Assembly: GCA_013423325.1 (NCBI GenBank)
Contig: BLJB01000271.1
Span: 2,820-66,819 of the forward strand
Reading direction: 5' to 3'
DNA from: Usnea hakonensis
Taxonomy: Eukaryota > Ascomycota > Lecanoromycetes > Lecanorales > Parmeliaceae
DNA: 64,000 nt
Below the pieces are notes generated by a model. It was not told the origin of the DNA, ran no database searches, and was given only the letters and a program-made list of their open reading frames with translations. A program made the position numbers and the translations under genes. Position 1 is the stretch's first letter. Each line of letters begins with the position of its first letter. Of the stretch, positions 34,914 to 45,907 are shown one piece after another.

Positions 34914-36722
34914 ATGCTTCCTACTCATGAAATCCTTGTAAGTCACTGTTTTCGAGCTGTTTTGTCCCATTGATATTGAGGTTGCTTTTGGCCTCGCAAG
35001 ACTTGCTGCACGGGCAGGCCAGTTCTTTCCACTGGTGGTATGACTCAAACCTGATCTTGCAAGAGGTAGGCTGACTCGGATATCATCAAGTCTGGCATCT
35101 CGGGCTCAGTATCCTTGACCTGCTGGCTCTTTGTACTTGTCCCACAGCTATATGAGAATTATAGCTCCAAGTCGGCAGACGGTATTTCGCTGGCATTCTT
35201 AATTGTTTGGTCAGTCACCGTTTCATAAAATCTTCTTCTTCATTAGTCATATACCCTGAATTACGAGAAATATCACAGAATTAGAACACTCCTAACACCT
35301 GCTTCAAGACCAAATGGCACCAGAGAATATATGTGCTGACCTGAACGTAATCCAAGGTTCATCGGTGATCTCGCAAATCTACTTGGAGCAACTCTTGCTG
35401 GTCTGGTGCCCACTGTAATCGTATGGCTTTCTACGTCTTGTTTCTTCCCCTTGAAAACCATAATCTCTCAAGCCGCAAGACAGCCTCCGGCAGTAGTAAC
35501 CTCTTTCCACTTTCAATATCGCTCCGAATCTGCGTACCAATTTAGAAGTGCTGACTTGCACAAATGTGATAGGCTTTAGCTCTGTACTTCTGTTTTGCTG
35601 ATGTAGTATTGATCGCGCAAATTTTGTTCTACAATTACCTCAATTTTCGCAAGAAAGGCCTTCAACCTACCCCACTAGAAACAGAAGACAGAGTTGAGCA
35701 GCCTTTGCTTAGCCGAAGATCTAGTGATATTGGTATACCAGGATCGACTCGTCGTTTCTCCGCGTCTTCAAAACGACAAGGAGCCGCGGCAGTTGCAGTC
35801 ATTCCGGAAGACGGCAGTCGATCTTGGTTGAAGAATTCCCTTAGTGTATTTGCAGTGTGTGCTCTTGGCATCGTGGGTTTTTATGTTGCTTTTACAACTG
35901 GATTGTGGAAGCCTACCATAGAAGATTCCGAGATTGTTACCCATGAAAGTGTGCCTGCGCAGATACTAGGCTATATCTCAGCGGTACGATTATCTCTGTA
36001 ATCTTCTACACTGGTTCTCTGCTGATAGACATAGCTTCTGTACCTTGGGTAGGATTCTGACAGATACCAGGATTCTACATTTGAAATGCTAATTGCCCGA
36101 AGAGCCAGAATCCCGCAAATCACCAAAAACTCTCGCGAAAGGTCATGTGAAGGTGGCGATGATACGTATGTTTCCCTGGAATTTGATCCTACTAACTGGT
36201 TCACCAGGACTTTCGATTCTTTTCTTTATGTTGTCTCTTTTAGGGAATCTATCGTAAGTCAGACCCACCCGTAGACTTATGCCTTTCGATATGTGTGGTC
36301 ATGCACGACAACACGACATGACGTGGTAGGCTTTACTGTTCGTGAATGGTTTCAGAAGTGCTTCAATGAGTATGGCTGACTCAAATCCTTCAGCTATGGC
36401 GGCGGCGTATGTTCGAAGTAGGCAAGATCGTTGAGGTGTATGCTTATGTATTCAGATACTTTTCCATTCTCTAGAAAAGGAGTATCTCCTCGTGAACCTG
36501 CCTTGGCTCATTGGATCTCTAGGTAAGTGCATTCGTGATCACGATGGAAGGCATACAAACTGATTTTGATAAGGTACGATTGCGGAGGATTTGACAATAT
36601 TTGTGCGTAGAATCCTCGTCTTTAAAATTCGAAAGTTGGGACTGAAACATGCCTCGAGAGGATACTCTCTGGGAATCTCTTCTTACAAGCCTCGGTATCC
36701 CCCCTCAAAAAAGCAGCACTGA
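34914..36722 (+). CDS. PQ-loop vacuolar cationic amino-acid transporter (Ypq/PQLC2 type)
   Basis: Ten exons (34914-34937, 35091-35209, 35357-35420, 35573-35983, 36035-36048, 36103-36152, 36208-36253, 36394-36406, 36456-36522, 36574-36722) give 318 residues. The family exports Lys/Arg/His across the vacuolar or lysosomal membrane. The first PQ loop reads WLFVLVPQLYENYSSKSADG and the second LGARIPQITKNSRERSCEG, each with the Pro-Gln pair. Between them is a polar linker (LLSRRSSDIGIPGSTRR). Downstream segments are FFMLSLLGNLSYGGG and EYLLVNLPWLIGSLGTIAED. Exons of 13, 14 and 24 nt are needed for continuity. After TIFV the predicted tail departs from the family and a further intron may exist, so the 3' end is less certain. 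Confidence 0.82.
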
Positions 36723-37164
36723 GTATGCATTACTTTCTAGATCCAGTTCCACCTATATGGAAACATTGAGGTAGAAAGGCAACCCGCTATCGAAAGGGAC
36801 CGACATTGAGGCTACTCAATCTACATGATTCAATCAATGGATACACACGAACAATCGATATCAAACAGTTCGCGGTACTCCACTGTGCCCGTGAACCATC
36901 CTTATGGACTTTTGGATCAAACTTGAATTAAGAAATCAAAGTCATAGATGCGGGTATCTGCTCAGAAGATGTTGTATGATGTCGCATAGAGATAGAAACT
37001 TGATCAATAATTAGGTATCGCTCTACCCGTACTATAGACTAAGGTAGACTAGCCCACCCTCTGTAAATTACCTTACCTTACCTTAGACTCTTAGTACATG
37101 TACCAAACTCCACTCCTCTGTACCAATGCTCCACCCAACCTGCCATTGACCCTTTTCCTTAATC
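36723..37164. other. Spacer with short TACCTTA-type repeats
   Basis: 442 bp between two plus-strand genes. Around 37,041-37,088 there are inverted and tandem copies of TAAGGTA and CCTTA. No gene. Confidence 0.5.
37041..37088. repeat. CCTTA / TAAGG short repeat cluster
   Basis: A TAAGGTAGA copy is followed within 40 bp by three tandem CCTTA units in the opposite sense, able to form a small hairpin. A similar cluster is at about 46,482-46,561. Confidence 0.6.
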
Positions 37165-38418
37165 TTGATAATGTCTTCGACCTCAGTGACGACTGCGGTA
37201 CAGGCTTCTTCGCAGCTTGAAACTCCCCAGCAAGTTGTGGCAAAATATGATAGCGACAAGTTTTTTTGGTCCTATACAGAGGAACCACATAGGACTCGGA
37301 GGCAAGCAATCATCAAGGCACATCCAGAAGTATGGAATACTCGGGGATTATCGGCTACTGTCCTGACTAATGATTCCCGCCACAGGTAATCAAGCTCTGC
37401 GGGCCAGAGTATCTGACCAAATACGTTGTGCTCGCTGTCGTTGCATTGCAATTCACCTGTGCCCTTTGTTTGCGTGACACCCCGATCCTTTCCTTGAAAT
37501 TTATTCTCACGGCCTACGCGGTTGGTGCAACCGCAAATCAAAACCTCTTCCTCGCCATCCACGAGATTTCTCACAACTTGGCTTTCAGAGCTCCGCTGGG
37601 GAATCGACTGTTTGCTGTGTTTGCAAATCTTCCCATTGGAGTCCCTTACAGTGCGGCTTTCAGAGTAAGCAATTGAAAAGGAAATCTTAGCTCGCTCAGT
37701 CTGAAAGCTAAGAGGACGATAGCCTTATCATTTGACCCACCACAAGTCTCTAGGTGTAGATGGACTTGACACCGATCTTCCTACATACCTAGAAGCCTTC
37801 TTCCTCGACTCGGTCCTCGGAAAGGCGTTTTTCTGCACCTTCCAAATCCTTTTTTACGCTCTCCGTCCAATGATGGTCTACCAACTGCCACTGACCCGAA
37901 TCCACCTTCTCAACATCATCGCTCAATTGTCCTTCGATTACCTCCTCTTGCACTATGCCGGCGGCCGGGCCTTGACTTACTTGATCATAAGCTCCTTTTT
38001 GGCTGGATCGCTACACCCTTGTGCAGGCCATTTTATCGCTGAGCACTATGTGTTTGACCCGCAACCCAAAAGCGCAAAAGAAACCAGCAACCTCGTACCA
38101 GTGCCAGAGACCTTCTCTTACTACGGGCCGCTTAACATACTTACCTACAACGTGGGTTTGCACAACGAGCACCACGACTTCCCTGCCATACCCTGGACAC
38201 GTCTGCCGGTGTTGCATGAGATTGCAAAGGACTACTATGCAGATTTGCCGCATCACAAAAGTTGGACATGGGTGATTTGGCAATTCATTTGGGATAAAGA
38301 GGTAGGATTGTGGTGCCGAGTAAAGAGGAAAGAAGGGGGCAGAAAAGTAGGAGGCTGGAAGGAAGACGAATTAGGATCTAATGAGCGAAAGGGAGCTGGA
38401 ATCACAGGGGTTACGTGA
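37165..38418 (+). CDS. Sphingolipid delta-4 desaturase
   Basis: Three exons (37165-37329, 37386-37665, 37733-38418) give 376 residues. The enzyme puts the 4,5 trans double bond into dihydroceramide in the ER. The N-terminal block FFWSYTEEPHRTRRQAIIKAHPEV is the lipid-desaturase leader of this family (part shown: SYTEEPHRTRRQAI). The three His boxes are HEISHN, HLTHH (in RPYHLTHHKSLGVDG) and HNEHHDFP. Hydrophobic segments fit four membrane passes. The second Met (codon 3) is an equally good start. The C-terminus has a Lys/Gly-rich extension after FIWDKEVGLWCRVKR. Fungal genes of this type are homologous to human DES1 and S. pombe Dsd1. Confidence 0.94.
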
Positions 38419-38828
38419 CGTGAGGCTTTGGATCGGCATAGATAGCATGAACTTGACTCGGTCGAGATGAATACTAGCTCCAACCATACCTCTTGGCTGC
38501 ACCTCACGCAATACATCTGGTTGTTTGAGAACTGGAACCACCGCTACATATCTCCAAGTGTTATGAATACAGATTGTGTTGGCTAGCAAAGTCGACTACT
38601 CCCTTCCTAGACATCTTTCCGAGTTGCTTGCAATGACCGAAAGTTGCAGCGCACGTAATTCTGTCCTGCTTCCACCGCGTCACGAGGCAAGACCTAGTGA
38701 AGGTCTCAAAAAATGAAAGTCCGTTGCTGAGCTGCCACACAATTGGCTTATGCAGCGCACAGACAGAAATCTCGGACAAAACCACTCTATCGGACAATTT
38801 TGCGCCACGCTGTTCAGGCTGTTGGTAA
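38419..38828. other. Convergent 3' region, desaturase / Scs2
   Basis: 410 bp between facing stop codons. No gene or repeat recognised. Confidence 0.45.
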
Positions 38829-40041
38829 TCAAAAAAGAAAATAAGCTAAAAGAAAGCTCAACAAACACAAAGCTGCAACGATCTGTACAGGTACACCCTC
38901 TGCCGGTTGCTGCTGAATCCCCATACCAGTTGTGCCGGTCGTGATGCGCTCTTTAGAGTCTTGATTTACAGCATCCATCTTTCTTTGCCTCAAGCCTTGC
39001 TCTTCGGACTGCTGTGTCATCCTCTCAATAGTAGCTTTCGCTTGAGCAAGTTGCGCACGCACGTCGTCGCTAGACGCGGGTAGCGCGTTGGCTACATTGG
39101 AAGCTGCAGTACCAAGAGTAGATTGCGCCGATGCTGCCGCGTTGCTGGCAGGCTCAGTGATGCCCTTGCTGTCGTTGGGAGAATGTGAAGCAGCGGCATT
39201 TGTAGTACGGGTGTTTGGATTAAACGCTTCCGGAGCTGGAGAGCCATATGAAGGAGCCGGGGAGCCGTAGGCTGGAGGGGCATCATTGCCGAGATGCTGT
39301 GATATAATAAGTATTTGCGAGAACAATAACCAAGTGGTTCCAGTTCTTACTGTGCCATTAATATTATTGTGCTGAGGGGTAGAGACCGTGCCGTCGGCGG
39401 GCAAGAAGACTACACGGATCTTCCTCTCCTCAATAGAACTTTTTGAAACCTTTTCCACGTTCTGCCACTGTTGAATGGTGAGCATATGCCCTTACATGTG
39501 GGGAGTCTGACTGACAATATCTGTCACTTTGCCCATATCTCTCTCTGGCGTAATCGCGACAGATTGGACCAAGAACTTGTCGCGACATCTAGCATCAGGT
39601 GGAGGGTCTTCTCTCATTGCTTGAAGGAGAACTGTTTTCCCATAGAATCGGAAGTACTGTAGCTTTTCCGGGAGGGGATTGCCTACCTTGCACCTCAACC
39701 TCGCTGCCAACTTCAATGCGTCCAGAATTGGGTCGGACACAATATCTGGCCGTTCGTCAGTAAACAGGCCAACAATGTCCAGTGCGAAGGCTTACTGTTT
39801 AGGAGCTGTAGTTTTGACCTGCAAGATGTTCAAATTAGTCTATGCCGCTCCATAAGAGACCAGGCATGATAGATGAGCTTGCCTTGAAAGCTATCGGATC
39901 CTTGCTCGGATTGCTAAGACGTAGAAGCTGCGTAACTTCATGTGTGAAAGGACCTGCCTTGGGTCAGCTATGTGGGCATATTCGCAATACCAGGTACGTA
40001 CGGCGGAAACCTAGCTCGGGGGGATCGAGCGTAACGGACAT
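38829..40041 (-). CDS. SCS2: VAP/Scs2 family ER membrane protein (MSP domain)
   Basis: Seven exons (40041-40002, 39953-39883, 39818-39796, 39745-39687, 39631-39516, 39467-39351, 39296-38829) give 297 residues. Scs2/VAP proteins sit in the ER and bind FFAT motifs of lipid-transfer and contact-site proteins. The MSP domain starts MSVTLDPPELGFRRPFTHEV, continues LLRLSNPSKDPIAFKVKTTAPKQYCVRPNSG (first part LLRLSNPSKDPIAF) and ends with DKFLVQSVAITPE and ERKIRVVFLP. A Pro/Ala/Ser linker (GSPAPSYGSPAPE) and a coiled coil (ARAQLAQAK-like, ERMTQQSEEQ) lead to a C-terminal tail anchor (VQIVAALCLLSFLLAYFLF). Intron 2 uses donor GCAAGC after TTCAAG. The KVKTTAPK block is broken without it. Confidence 0.93.
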
Positions 40042-40445
40042 GATAACGACTCAAGGATCTGTGTCTTTGTGTTACCCACTATGGGAGAGATTGGCGAAAA
40101 AACAAGTTCCAGACAAGATAATGATAACTATTCAGCGAACACTGGCGAATACGGAGTACTGTACGAGTACCTAGGACTTGGTGGCTGGATTTCAATGGAC
40201 CCTTGGCCAAAGAATTAGGTAGGCGCCGGCTCCGCGGCTCAATTTTCGCGGTTGCTTCAAAGTTCAAAGTGGTGGAACAGGAATAACAGTACTCCGTACT
40301 TAAAGTAACCTTAAAGCACGTTGTGCTTAAGGATCTACGTTACTTTTGCTTTGACACTCTTTACAACTACGTCCTATCTTCATATCCTTTACACCTCTAC
40401 AGAATTCTCAACAATTTCAATCCGTTGCCAGACCGGCTACAGAAA
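40042..40445. promoter_or_regulatory. Divergent promoter region, SCS2 / UBX gene
   Basis: 404 bp between starts. TACGGAGT at 40,150-40,157 and its complement ACTCCGTA at 40,291-40,298 form a spaced inverted pair. Confidence 0.45.
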
Positions 40446-41513
40446 ATGGCATCTACCGATCTAGACACTCTTCTGGAGATGGGTTTCGACAGACCAAGAG
40501 CTGAGCTGGCCATACAGAAACAAGGCGATTGTAAATATACATTTGCAGATCAATGCTTTTACGAGACCCGCTCAAGTGATCGCATACTGACGTGTCGGGC
40601 AGTGACAGCAGCAGTCGGGTGGCTCGAAGAGGTGCAAGGAATGTCGCTCGATGAAATCAAAGCGGCAGATGCCAAGGCCGAGACGGACTCCAGCACGGTG
40701 CCAGCAGGCTTGAACCCAGGTGAAGAAGCGCACTCGCTCGTGTGCGGGGAATGTGGCAGGAAGTTAAGGAGCCATGCACAAGCGGAAGTCCACGCTACCA
40801 AGACTGGCCATGTTGACTTCTCCGAATCCACCGAGGAGATTGCTCCTCTCACTGAGGAAGAGAAGAAAGCAAAGCTTGAAGAGCTGAGAAGGAAACTTGC
40901 CGAAAAGCGGTCTGGTACATCGGAGCAGGATAAACTGGACAAGAAGAAGAATGAGGTAAGTCCCTGCTGACTCTGCAAAGCGTAGAGCAAGCTGACCGCG
41001 TCATAGGAGATCCGTCGGAAAAGCACTAAAGAGACGCAAGATATCAAGGAAGATCTAAAGAAGAAGGAGCAGCTCAAGGATGCTGCCGCAAAGCGAAAGG
41101 AGAAGCAAGAGGAAGTAGCCGCCAAGGAGAGAATTAAAGCGAAGATTGCCGCAGACAAAGAAGAACGGCGATTAAAGGCGGAGAAGGAGAAAGCGGAACG
41201 TGAGGGCCGAGCACCGCCAATAAATACAAAAGCCCCCTCCCTTCCCACAGCCTCTGGGCCTGTAGTCTCGAAGCCTGCTTCGGCATACACGGAAACTCGC
41301 CTACGATTACAGCTCCCAACTGGCAACATTCAAAAAGCATTTCCTGTCGATTCCACTCTTTTCGAAGTCGCCTCCATCGTAACGCAAGATTCGGGTCTTG
41401 AAGTTGGAAGCTTCGTTCAGAGCTTCCCAAAGAAAGTATTTGACGCGGTAGATTTCGGAGCGTCTCTGAAAGAGCTCGGTTTAGTACCCAGCGCTTCGTT
41501 GATTGTTAAGTGA
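40446..41513 (+). CDS. UBA-UBX domain protein (UBXN1/SAKS1 type Cdc48 adaptor)
   Basis: Three exons (40446-40530, 40603-40955, 41007-41513) give 314 residues. The N-terminal UBA domain reads LDTLLEMGFDRPRAELAI and, after the first intron, GDLTAAVGWLEEVQ. A Cys2-His2-like motif follows (CGECGRKLRSHAQAEVH, then a second His in KTGH). A long charged coiled coil (KLEELRRKLAEKRSG onwards) leads to the C-terminal UBX domain, TRLRLQLPTGNIQKAFPVDS to LGLVPSASLIVK. UBX domains dock on Cdc48/p97 and UBA binds ubiquitin, so it should bring ubiquitylated clients to Cdc48. The UBX loop shows SFPKKVF where Phe-Pro-Arg is common, a mild change. The GT donor at GATT was chosen to keep the UBA fold. Confidence 0.93.
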
Positions 41514-41965
41514 CGCTTCGTTATCTTTCCATTATTTCACAGATCATCACGAAGGCACATGAAACGGCGGAGTACAGTGTGGAGTAGCATTCCAAGGCGT
41601 CTGGGTTCCTATTGCGACGGGCAGACGCCGCTGTTGCGACAGTAAATCTATACAGTGGCTCGTGCTTGCTGTCAAGATCTTGGGTACATTATGCTGTGCG
41701 CTGAGCCATAGTTGTTCGATCATCATTGCAGATACAGTATTTTCGTAGACAATGGACTGTGGGCCTTTTAATCAAGACCTGCGGTTCTACCCAGCAGGCT
41801 TTATTATTATTAGAGCAGCACTAACAGCGTCCCTAGCTCTCTGGCACGTGATCTGGCATCTGTCAGTGACGCGCGACCAGTCTTGGCATTTGGTAGTCGC
41901 GATCAACCTCATCCCAGCTCGACATTAATTGCTATTGCTATGTTCAAGCCTCTCTTGAAACAAGA
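41514..41965. other. Spacer between UBX gene and RAD52
   Basis: 452 bp containing the RAD52 promoter. No motif was identified with confidence. Confidence 0.45.
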
Positions 41966-43879
41966 ATGCCGGGGTCAGCAGATCTAACCTGTTCATTGTA
42001 TCAGTCTGCGCTGACATACACCAGACCAGGCGAACAGCACAAACCGGTTGCTACATCGGTCAACCCATTCGAGGAAGTGAAGCCTCATGTCAGTGAATAC
42101 ACTGCGCAAGAAATTGCTACTCTGTCAAGTCGTCTAGAGAAGCAGTTGGGACCAGAATACATATCATCAAGACCGGGTGCTGGAGGTGGCAAGGTACACT
42201 ATTTATCTGCAGACAAATGCATCAATCTCGCGAACGAAGTCTTTGGCTTTAACGGATGGTCGAGTGGAATTCAGAATGTACAAATCGATTTTGTAAGCAA
42301 ACGCCGGATGGGCATTTCAGAAGAGATACTCACCTTAGGCCAGGTCGACGAAAGTCAAAGCACTGGCAAAGTCAGCCTTGGCCTATCAGTCGTTGTCAGA
42401 GTGACACTTCGGGATGGAACTTTCCACGAGGTATTATTCCGCGAATGATGATGGTTTTTCGTACATGTACTGAATTATACCAGGACATCGGATACGGGCA
42501 TATCGAAAATTGCAAAGGCAAAGCCGCAGCCTTTGAGAAAGCAAAGAAGGAGGGAACGACAGACGGGTTGAAAAGGGCACTACGTAACTTTGGCAATTTA
42601 CTTGGCAATTGTGTCTATGATAAAGACTACCTAGCCAAGGTTACGAAGCTCAAGATTGCTCCAGTAAGTCGACCAATCCACTGCTAATGCCGCTCATTTT
42701 AACGTAATCTTAAGACTAAATGGGACCCCGAAAATCTGCATAGACATCCCGATTTCGCTCCGATGAAGAGGGAGTCCGCGGCGGACGCTCTTTCGCGGCA
42801 ACCTGGTCTTCCAAACATGAAGAGAGAATGGTCCACGGAGACAGAAACCCTGCTAGTTACAGGTTCGTTCGGCTTATCACGTTGTTGCTTTTGTATCGTG
42901 GCTCAATGCTTTTACAGCTTTAAATGGAGACCCTGAAGACGAATTCGGCAGTAAGATAGAGGTCAGCTCCATGGATATCAGACGCTGATTGATTGACGCA
43001 GGCGATACTTTCGACGAAGTAGACTTCAGTGTACCTCACGGCGACCATCTAGATGAAGTGATGCTAGATCCCTCTGTTCCCTCAGAACATGCTCGACGTA
43101 GAAACGACCTACCGAGTAACGTAATTGTTCCACCCACGCGTTCAACGGATCCCAACAGCTTGCAGAGACTCAGGTCACCGCTTAACCGCACTCACTCCAT
43201 AACGCCCAATCGTGTTACAGCTCCACAAACGCCGATGAACACGGGGGCAGGTGCTTTAGCGGCCCCAGAAAAGGTGGTGGAAGGTGCACAGTCCCCCAGC
43301 CAGGGAGCAAAGTCACGAAGTGCTCCCAATTGCCCACAAGAAGTAAAACCAAGAACATCAGGCCAGCCACCACCAGGACCACGCCTGGCCCAGAATGCAC
43401 CGGATCAAAGTAAGGTTCTATTAACGGAAACGCCGAGTCTTGATTCATCGAGCTCATTAGAGCATGACCCACCTATTGGATTTTTCACAGCGAGAGCCGC
43501 CGAATCACTTCAGAATGGTTCTGGTCTGCCATTGAAAGTTCCAGCCTTCAATCCTCATTCCGAGAGCCCCAGTATCCGAAAGACCGCGGGAGTCGATCAC
43601 ACCAAAACCAAGCCCGTTGGCAGGGAAGCTGTTGGGGCGCCGCCACAGCCAGCGGTGCCTCGAGCCAACTTCGTAAATCCACAGACAGACAAGACAAGAC
43701 GGGTTGGCATGCCCATGGGCGCAGCAAGTCCATTGCAGAATCGAAGCTCGTACAAGCCACCCCAGATGAAGAGGCCAGTAGAGAATAGCGGGCCTCGTTC
43801 AGCGTTGGGCGATGTCACAAACATGGTTCCTGATGGAGGTGGAGACTCGAAGCGTCAAAAGATCGAACTAGATGCATGA
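41966..43879 (+). CDS. RAD52: Recombination mediator Rad52
   Basis: Seven exons (41966-41973, 42025-42292, 42344-42430, 42484-42663, 42715-42862, 42918-42950, 43002-43879) give 533 residues. Rad52 anneals single strands and loads Rad51 in homologous recombination. The N-terminal ring domain shows EYTAQEIATLSSRLEKQLGP, then HYLSADKCINLANEVFGFNG, DIGYGHIENCKGKAAAFEKA and RALRNFGNLLGNCVYDKDY. The C-terminal half is Pro/Ser-rich and disordered, as in other fungi, and ends GDSKRQKIELDA. I place the start on an 8-nt exon (ATGCCGGG) spliced to PGEQHKP. The alternative, no intron, inserts about 17 residues near the start and is possible. No active-site loss seen. Confidence 0.95.
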
Positions 43880-44088
43880 AATGTAAAAAGAAACGACGGG
43901 GTATTGAACTCCTAAGATTTGATAGAGGCGATGTATTATTACTCGTATTGCAAAATGCTTGAGGACTGCTTGAACAGTTTCAGCCAAGTCTGTCTGTCTT
44001 TTCATTGTAGCTAGTCACAGAATAGGAACTCGTCTCGCTAGATCGATCACTTTGGAAAATGTGAGCCAGTCCAACTCCGATCTACGAC

Positions 44089-45907
44089 TCACAACCCCTG
44101 TCTACGTGCCACAAGCAAAGGATTTTCTCCCTCATTACCTGCCGCAACAGCATTGACACGATTCTGTGCGAGGGCGATGAATCCAGTCTGATTGATCATG
44201 TTTCGACGCATAGGCGGAGCCGTTGGTGTAACGTCGGCTGGCAACTGTTGAGTTGAAACCGGAGCCGAGATGTTATTGCTACCAGAGTATTGGAAACGTG
44301 CCGCTGCCCCGTGATCTGCCGTAGTAGTTTGGTTCAACAAATGGGCCGGAAGAGACGGCCCTTTACTCTTAGTTGGTGGAGGACCGAAGGGATTAATCTT
44401 CTTCTTGTCCGTAATGGATAACTTTTCGAACTCTTCGGTTAGCGACGCAGCAGTGTGGTACCGCGTCTTGTGTACATGCTCGCCAATGAGAAAGGCCTTC
44501 TGTTGCTCTGCAAATTTTTTCGCAATGCCAGTCGTGACAACTGGGGACGCCGCTGCTGGACGTAGAGATTCGAGCTCCGACTTCGTGTAAGTCTTCTGAC
44601 GAGGAGTCTCTTTCACTAGTTTTTCAGCATCTTCGCGGTCGCGCACCTGAGTTGCGATCAATCTAAGGGCCTCTAGCTGACCTGCACTCAAAACACCGCG
44701 TCTTTCTAAAATCTCTATGTGCTGTTCAAAAGACGGGGATGCCTGAACAATAGGATGAGAAAGTTGCTCTTCGGTTTTGGGTGCAGTGAATTGTAGCACT
44801 GCTTGCGTCGTTTGCTGATCGCAATCGAGATCCATCAGATCGGTTTTAGGGTGGGAGCTGATGGATACCGCAGGCTTATCAACTCCTACTGTCAACTTGA
44901 CACTCGAAGTATCAGTGTCCATATTGGACCTGTGGGCTACCGCCTCCTCTTTTGAGGTACTCTTGTTTTCGGTCTGACCTTTCTCCTTGCGTAGTCCGAC
45001 AGAAGCCATGAACGCACTGGGTGCAGCAAGCACTCCTTCGTAACGACTATGACATTGGATCAGCGACAGCAGGAAAATGGTGAAGGTCGACCACTTACAC
45101 GGGTGATCGTGTGGACACAGTAGGTACGTTAAACACCTTACTGTCTCCTCTCGCTGCCTTCACACCTGAGTCTAACTTTAGTACTGGGGCTGGGTGACGG
45201 TGAGATTCTTCAACTTGGGCAGTGAGATTTGCTCTCGGGACCCGGACGCGTGTGAGAGGCTGAAAGGTTGTTGCATTTTGGAATTTAACTTTGCGTTCCC
45301 TGTATCGCCAGTCAGCAAGACAAGAAGTAGTCATATGAGTATCGAACGAATCAGTACCCTCTCGGATTCGCTGCGCCAGCTCGAGCTGTCGATCTCTTGA
45401 TACTGCTGCCTCCTTTGCCAATATGTTCACTGCGGCTATGTTTGCTGTTACGACTTTCTTGGAAGTTGTTTTTTCCTGTGGAGTCTTGAACGCTAACATC
45501 TTGCATTAATTTGGCACGATGGGTCTGGCCCAAGCCCTCGTTGACAGCTTGTAGCTTTTGTACGTCTGAATCATCATCTTGCAGAGACGTCCAAGCATCT
45601 GGGCTCATCATTAGCACACTATAGGACGATTGATAAGGCACTTGGTGTAGGCTGTCTTACTGTTCCAACCCTCGAGCTTGGCCTTTTGTGCACTGCCAAT
45701 GCTAGCCGTGTTTACGAGTCGACGTGACTCAAGAGCCGCTACGGGCACAAAGGCGGCTCTGTTTTCCTTGAAATCCCTCGTTGAGAGGAAATCTCGGCGG
45801 CTCAGGCCCAACGCTTCCATTTGCATATCAATGAGGGTGTTTTGTCTGACTTGATCCGCAATTGAGGGCGGTGGAGGTGCATCTCGGTAGCCAACGAGGT
45901 TTGGCAT
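44089..45907 (-). CDS. Fungal protein of unknown function, low complexity C-terminus
   Basis: Four exons (45907-45661, 45598-45546, 45499-45099, 45046-44089) give 552 residues. It starts MPNLVGYRDAPPPPSIADQV and has no signal peptide or membrane helix. The middle includes a basic helical stretch (RQLELAQRIREG, DWRYRERKVKFQNATTF). Further on are FEQHIEILERRGVLSAGQLEALRLIATQVRDREDAEKL (first part IEILERRGVLSAGQLEALRL), which looks like a helical domain, and a Pro/Ser/Asn-rich tail (KKINPFGPPPTKSKGPS). I do not recognise the family. The second intron acceptor was set at CCCAG because it restores WNNAWTSLQDDDSDV in frame and lies 12 nt after a GCTAAT branch site. Confidence 0.7.

Noticed and set aside
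40559..41329. Long minus-strand frame opposite the UBX gene
   Set aside because: It is Ser/Phe-rich because it mirrors a Lys/Glu-rich coiled coil on the plus strand. The plus strand has clear UBA and UBX domains.
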